Shown piece by piece: positions 4,586 to 5,822 of a stretch of 5,822 nucleotides of DNA (position 1 is the stretch's first letter; every line of letters starts with the position of its first letter). Made by a program: the position numbers and the translations under genes. The notes under the pieces are model-generated. The model had not been told where the DNA came from. It made no database searches and saw nothing but the letters and a program-made list of their open reading frames with translations. The DNA is from a bacterium. Lineage in GTDB: Bacteria; Zixibacteria; MSB-5A5; GN15; FEB-12. The stretch is taken from positions 1 to 5,822 of the forward strand of contig DAOVOW010000144.1 in NCBI GenBank assembly GCA_030629485.1, in the 5' to 3' direction.

Positions 4586-5822
4586 ATGAGATTGAAACTC
4601 GTGTTTATCATGGCCGCCATGTTGGTCACAGCATCTGTTCCTGCATTCGGTCAACTTGTATCAGTGGATCACATCGATGGTCTTAACGTCGATAACCGTT
4701 TGGAGATCGGCGTACCGATAATTTACCACATCAGACTGACCGGTGACGGGGATACCCACCCAGACATCAAGAACGGCTTTCGGGTCTACTCCCCGGACGG
4801 CGCTACCTGGGGCACAACCGTTGCCGACACTACCGGCACCCTGGGTGGGGCTCAGTTTGACGGCAGTTTCATTATCAGCAACATCAGTGTCACCGGCTCC
4901 GGCGCCGATACTGTTGGCTTCACTGGGACTCGGTTTTTCGAGACCGGTCTTCCACCGGGTTTCGATGATGTGGCATATACGGTCGACATCGGCCCCATAG
5001 CTGAGAGTGAACTGGGAAAGACAATCTGTCTCGACTCCGCGTACTACCCGCCCGGTGGTGTTTGGAAATGGGCCGGACCTGATGTATTCCCCAATTGGGA
5101 CGGACCGCACTGTTTTCCGATTGGCACACCACCGCCGCTACCGGAAATCGACTGTCCCGGTGAGCCACGCGTGATTGACGGCTGCTGGGGCTCGGAGGTG
5201 TGTGTCGCTTTGGCGATTTCCGGCGCCGAAACGGTAACGGTCGAAGGCGCCACCTGGGCTGACGGACAACTCTGTTTCACGGCAGATGCTGCCGGCAGCC
5301 ATCAGTTCCATGTTGTAGCTACCAACCCATTCGGCAGCGCCACTTGCGATGTGACAGTTGATGTAACGATAAATGATGCACCCACAATCACCTGTCCGGA
5401 CGGCCCGATAGTCGTAACCAATCTGGCTGAAATGATTTGCGACGGCTTGCCGATCAGCAACGCTGACCAAGTGACGGTTACCACCGACAATCAAGATTAC
5501 ACAGCGACGTGGGAAGTCAATCAGATCTGTTTCAATGCCAATATCAATGGTTCGTTTACGGCCACAGTGATCGCCTCCAATGCTTGCGGTGCGGACACCT
5601 GTTCGATCCTCATTCTCGTCGGTGAACAGCCGCAAGCTCCCGTGATAGATTGCCCGCCGGACCCGGACGCCGTAGACGGTTGCTGGAATCAGGAAGTTTG
5701 TGTCAATCTGGCTATCACTGGGGCCGACTCTGTCTTGGTCGAAGGCGCCACCTGGGCCGATGGGCAGCTTTGTTTTCTGCTTGGTCCGGACAAGGACGTT
5801 TACTCATTCCGGGTAATAGCCA
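4586..5822 (+). CDS. Secreted protein with Cys-rich Ig-like modules (partial)
   Basis: An uninterrupted frame of 412 codons that runs off the right edge. Residues 1-22 are a signal peptide (MRLK start, hydrophobic LVFIMAAMLV core, AFG-Q cleavage). Residues 24-182 form a beta-rich N-terminal domain with FRVYSPDGATW and LPPGFDDVAY stretches; I recall similar domains in secreted proteins of Zixibacteria-like genomes but cannot name a family. A PPPLP linker leads to three tandem modules of roughly 80-86 residues at about 187-263, 266-345 and 352 onward. Each starts with a [IT]-[DT]-C-P motif (Cys190, Cys270, Cys356) and has further cysteines: 200, 206, 230, 254; 285, 315, 334, 339; 366, 372, 396. 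Their pattern and the 'F.V.A.N..G' strand (FHVVATNPFG, FTATVIASNACG) fit Ig/PKD-type extracellular domains, probably disulfide-bonded. Modules 1 and 3 share VEGATWADGQLCF exactly. An adhesion or surface-display role is inferred. The C-terminus is not seen, so a dockerin or sorting domain may follow. Confidence 0.85.
   Translation, partial: MRLKLVFIMAAMLVTASVPAFGQLVSVDHIDGLNVDNRLEIGVPIIYHIRLTGDGDTHPDIKNGFRVYSPDGATWGTTVADTTGTLGGAQFDGSFIISNISVTGSGADTVGFTGTRFFETGLPPGFDDVAYTVDIGPIAESELGKTICLDSAYYPPGGVWKWAGPDVFPNWDGPHCFPIGTPPPLPEIDCPGEPRVIDGCWGSEVCVALAISGAETVTVEGATWADGQLCFTADAAGSHQFHVVATNPFGSATCDVTVDVTINDAPTITCPDGPIVVTNLAEMICDGLPISNADQVTVTTDNQDYTATWEVNQICFNANINGSFTATVIASNACGADTCSILILVGEQPQAPVIDCPPDPDAVDGCWNQEVCVNLAITGADSVLVEGATWADGQLCFLLGPDKDVYSFRVIA
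5240..5259 (+). repeat. 20-bp direct repeat within module 1
   Basis: GTCGAAGGCGCCACCTGGGC is found here and again at 5738-5757, 498 bases (166 codons, two modules) further on, in the same frame. The surrounding module DNA has drifted at synonymous sites while this block is identical. Confidence 0.85.
5738..5757 (+). repeat. 20-bp direct repeat within module 3
   Basis: This is the second exact copy of the block at 5240-5259, encoding VEGATWA. It marks modules 1 and 3 as closer to one another than to module 2. Confidence 0.85.

Noticed and set aside
4661..5635. Two long minus-strand frames (4661-5110 and 5138-5635)
   Set aside because: They are antisense to the continuous secreted modular protein, which has a signal peptide, a ribosome binding site and internal repeats; the minus frames have none.

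Overview
The window looks like a piece of a free-living, probably uncultured bacterium of the FCB/candidate-phylum type; Zixibacteria is my best guess. This is inference from style, not a search. The clues are a long secreted protein ending in a dockerin-like pair of calcium loops with a 'FFTGGPPP' linker, a second secreted protein built from Cys-rich Ig-like modules, strong TTGAC-N16-TATATT promoters, and intergenic DNA full of small REP-like palindromes.

Layout. Positions 1-906 hold no gene I can defend. This stretch is a repeat field: a run of stem-loops at about 268-496, three degenerate GCAAAACGAA-type motifs at 550-757, and a tandem pair of 'CCTTCGACTSCGCTCA' units at 794-834. osmC (907-1335, +) follows, a confident peroxiredoxin-like hydroperoxide reductase. 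A 205-bp convergent gap separates it from a minus-strand gene (1541-3361) for a 606-residue exported protein with a C-terminal dockerin-like domain. That gene has a near-consensus promoter and a good ribosome binding site. Its upstream region is divergent with a VanZ-family membrane protein gene (3659-4084, +).

A second strong promoter at 4134-4161 starts a roughly 420-base leader, which can fold into a long irregular hairpin and contains a small basic ORF. It leads into a secreted multi-module protein (4586 to beyond 5822, +), which is cut by the window edge.

How the genes relate. The two large products both carry signal peptides and repeat or adhesion-type domains, and share one promoter architecture, so they may belong to the same cell-surface programme. 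osmC and the VanZ-like gene appear to be separate single-gene units for stress defence and an unknown envelope function. I see no defence system, CRISPR array, tRNA, rRNA or intact transposase. The items most worth checking are the structured leader upstream of 4586 and the stem-loop array at the left.
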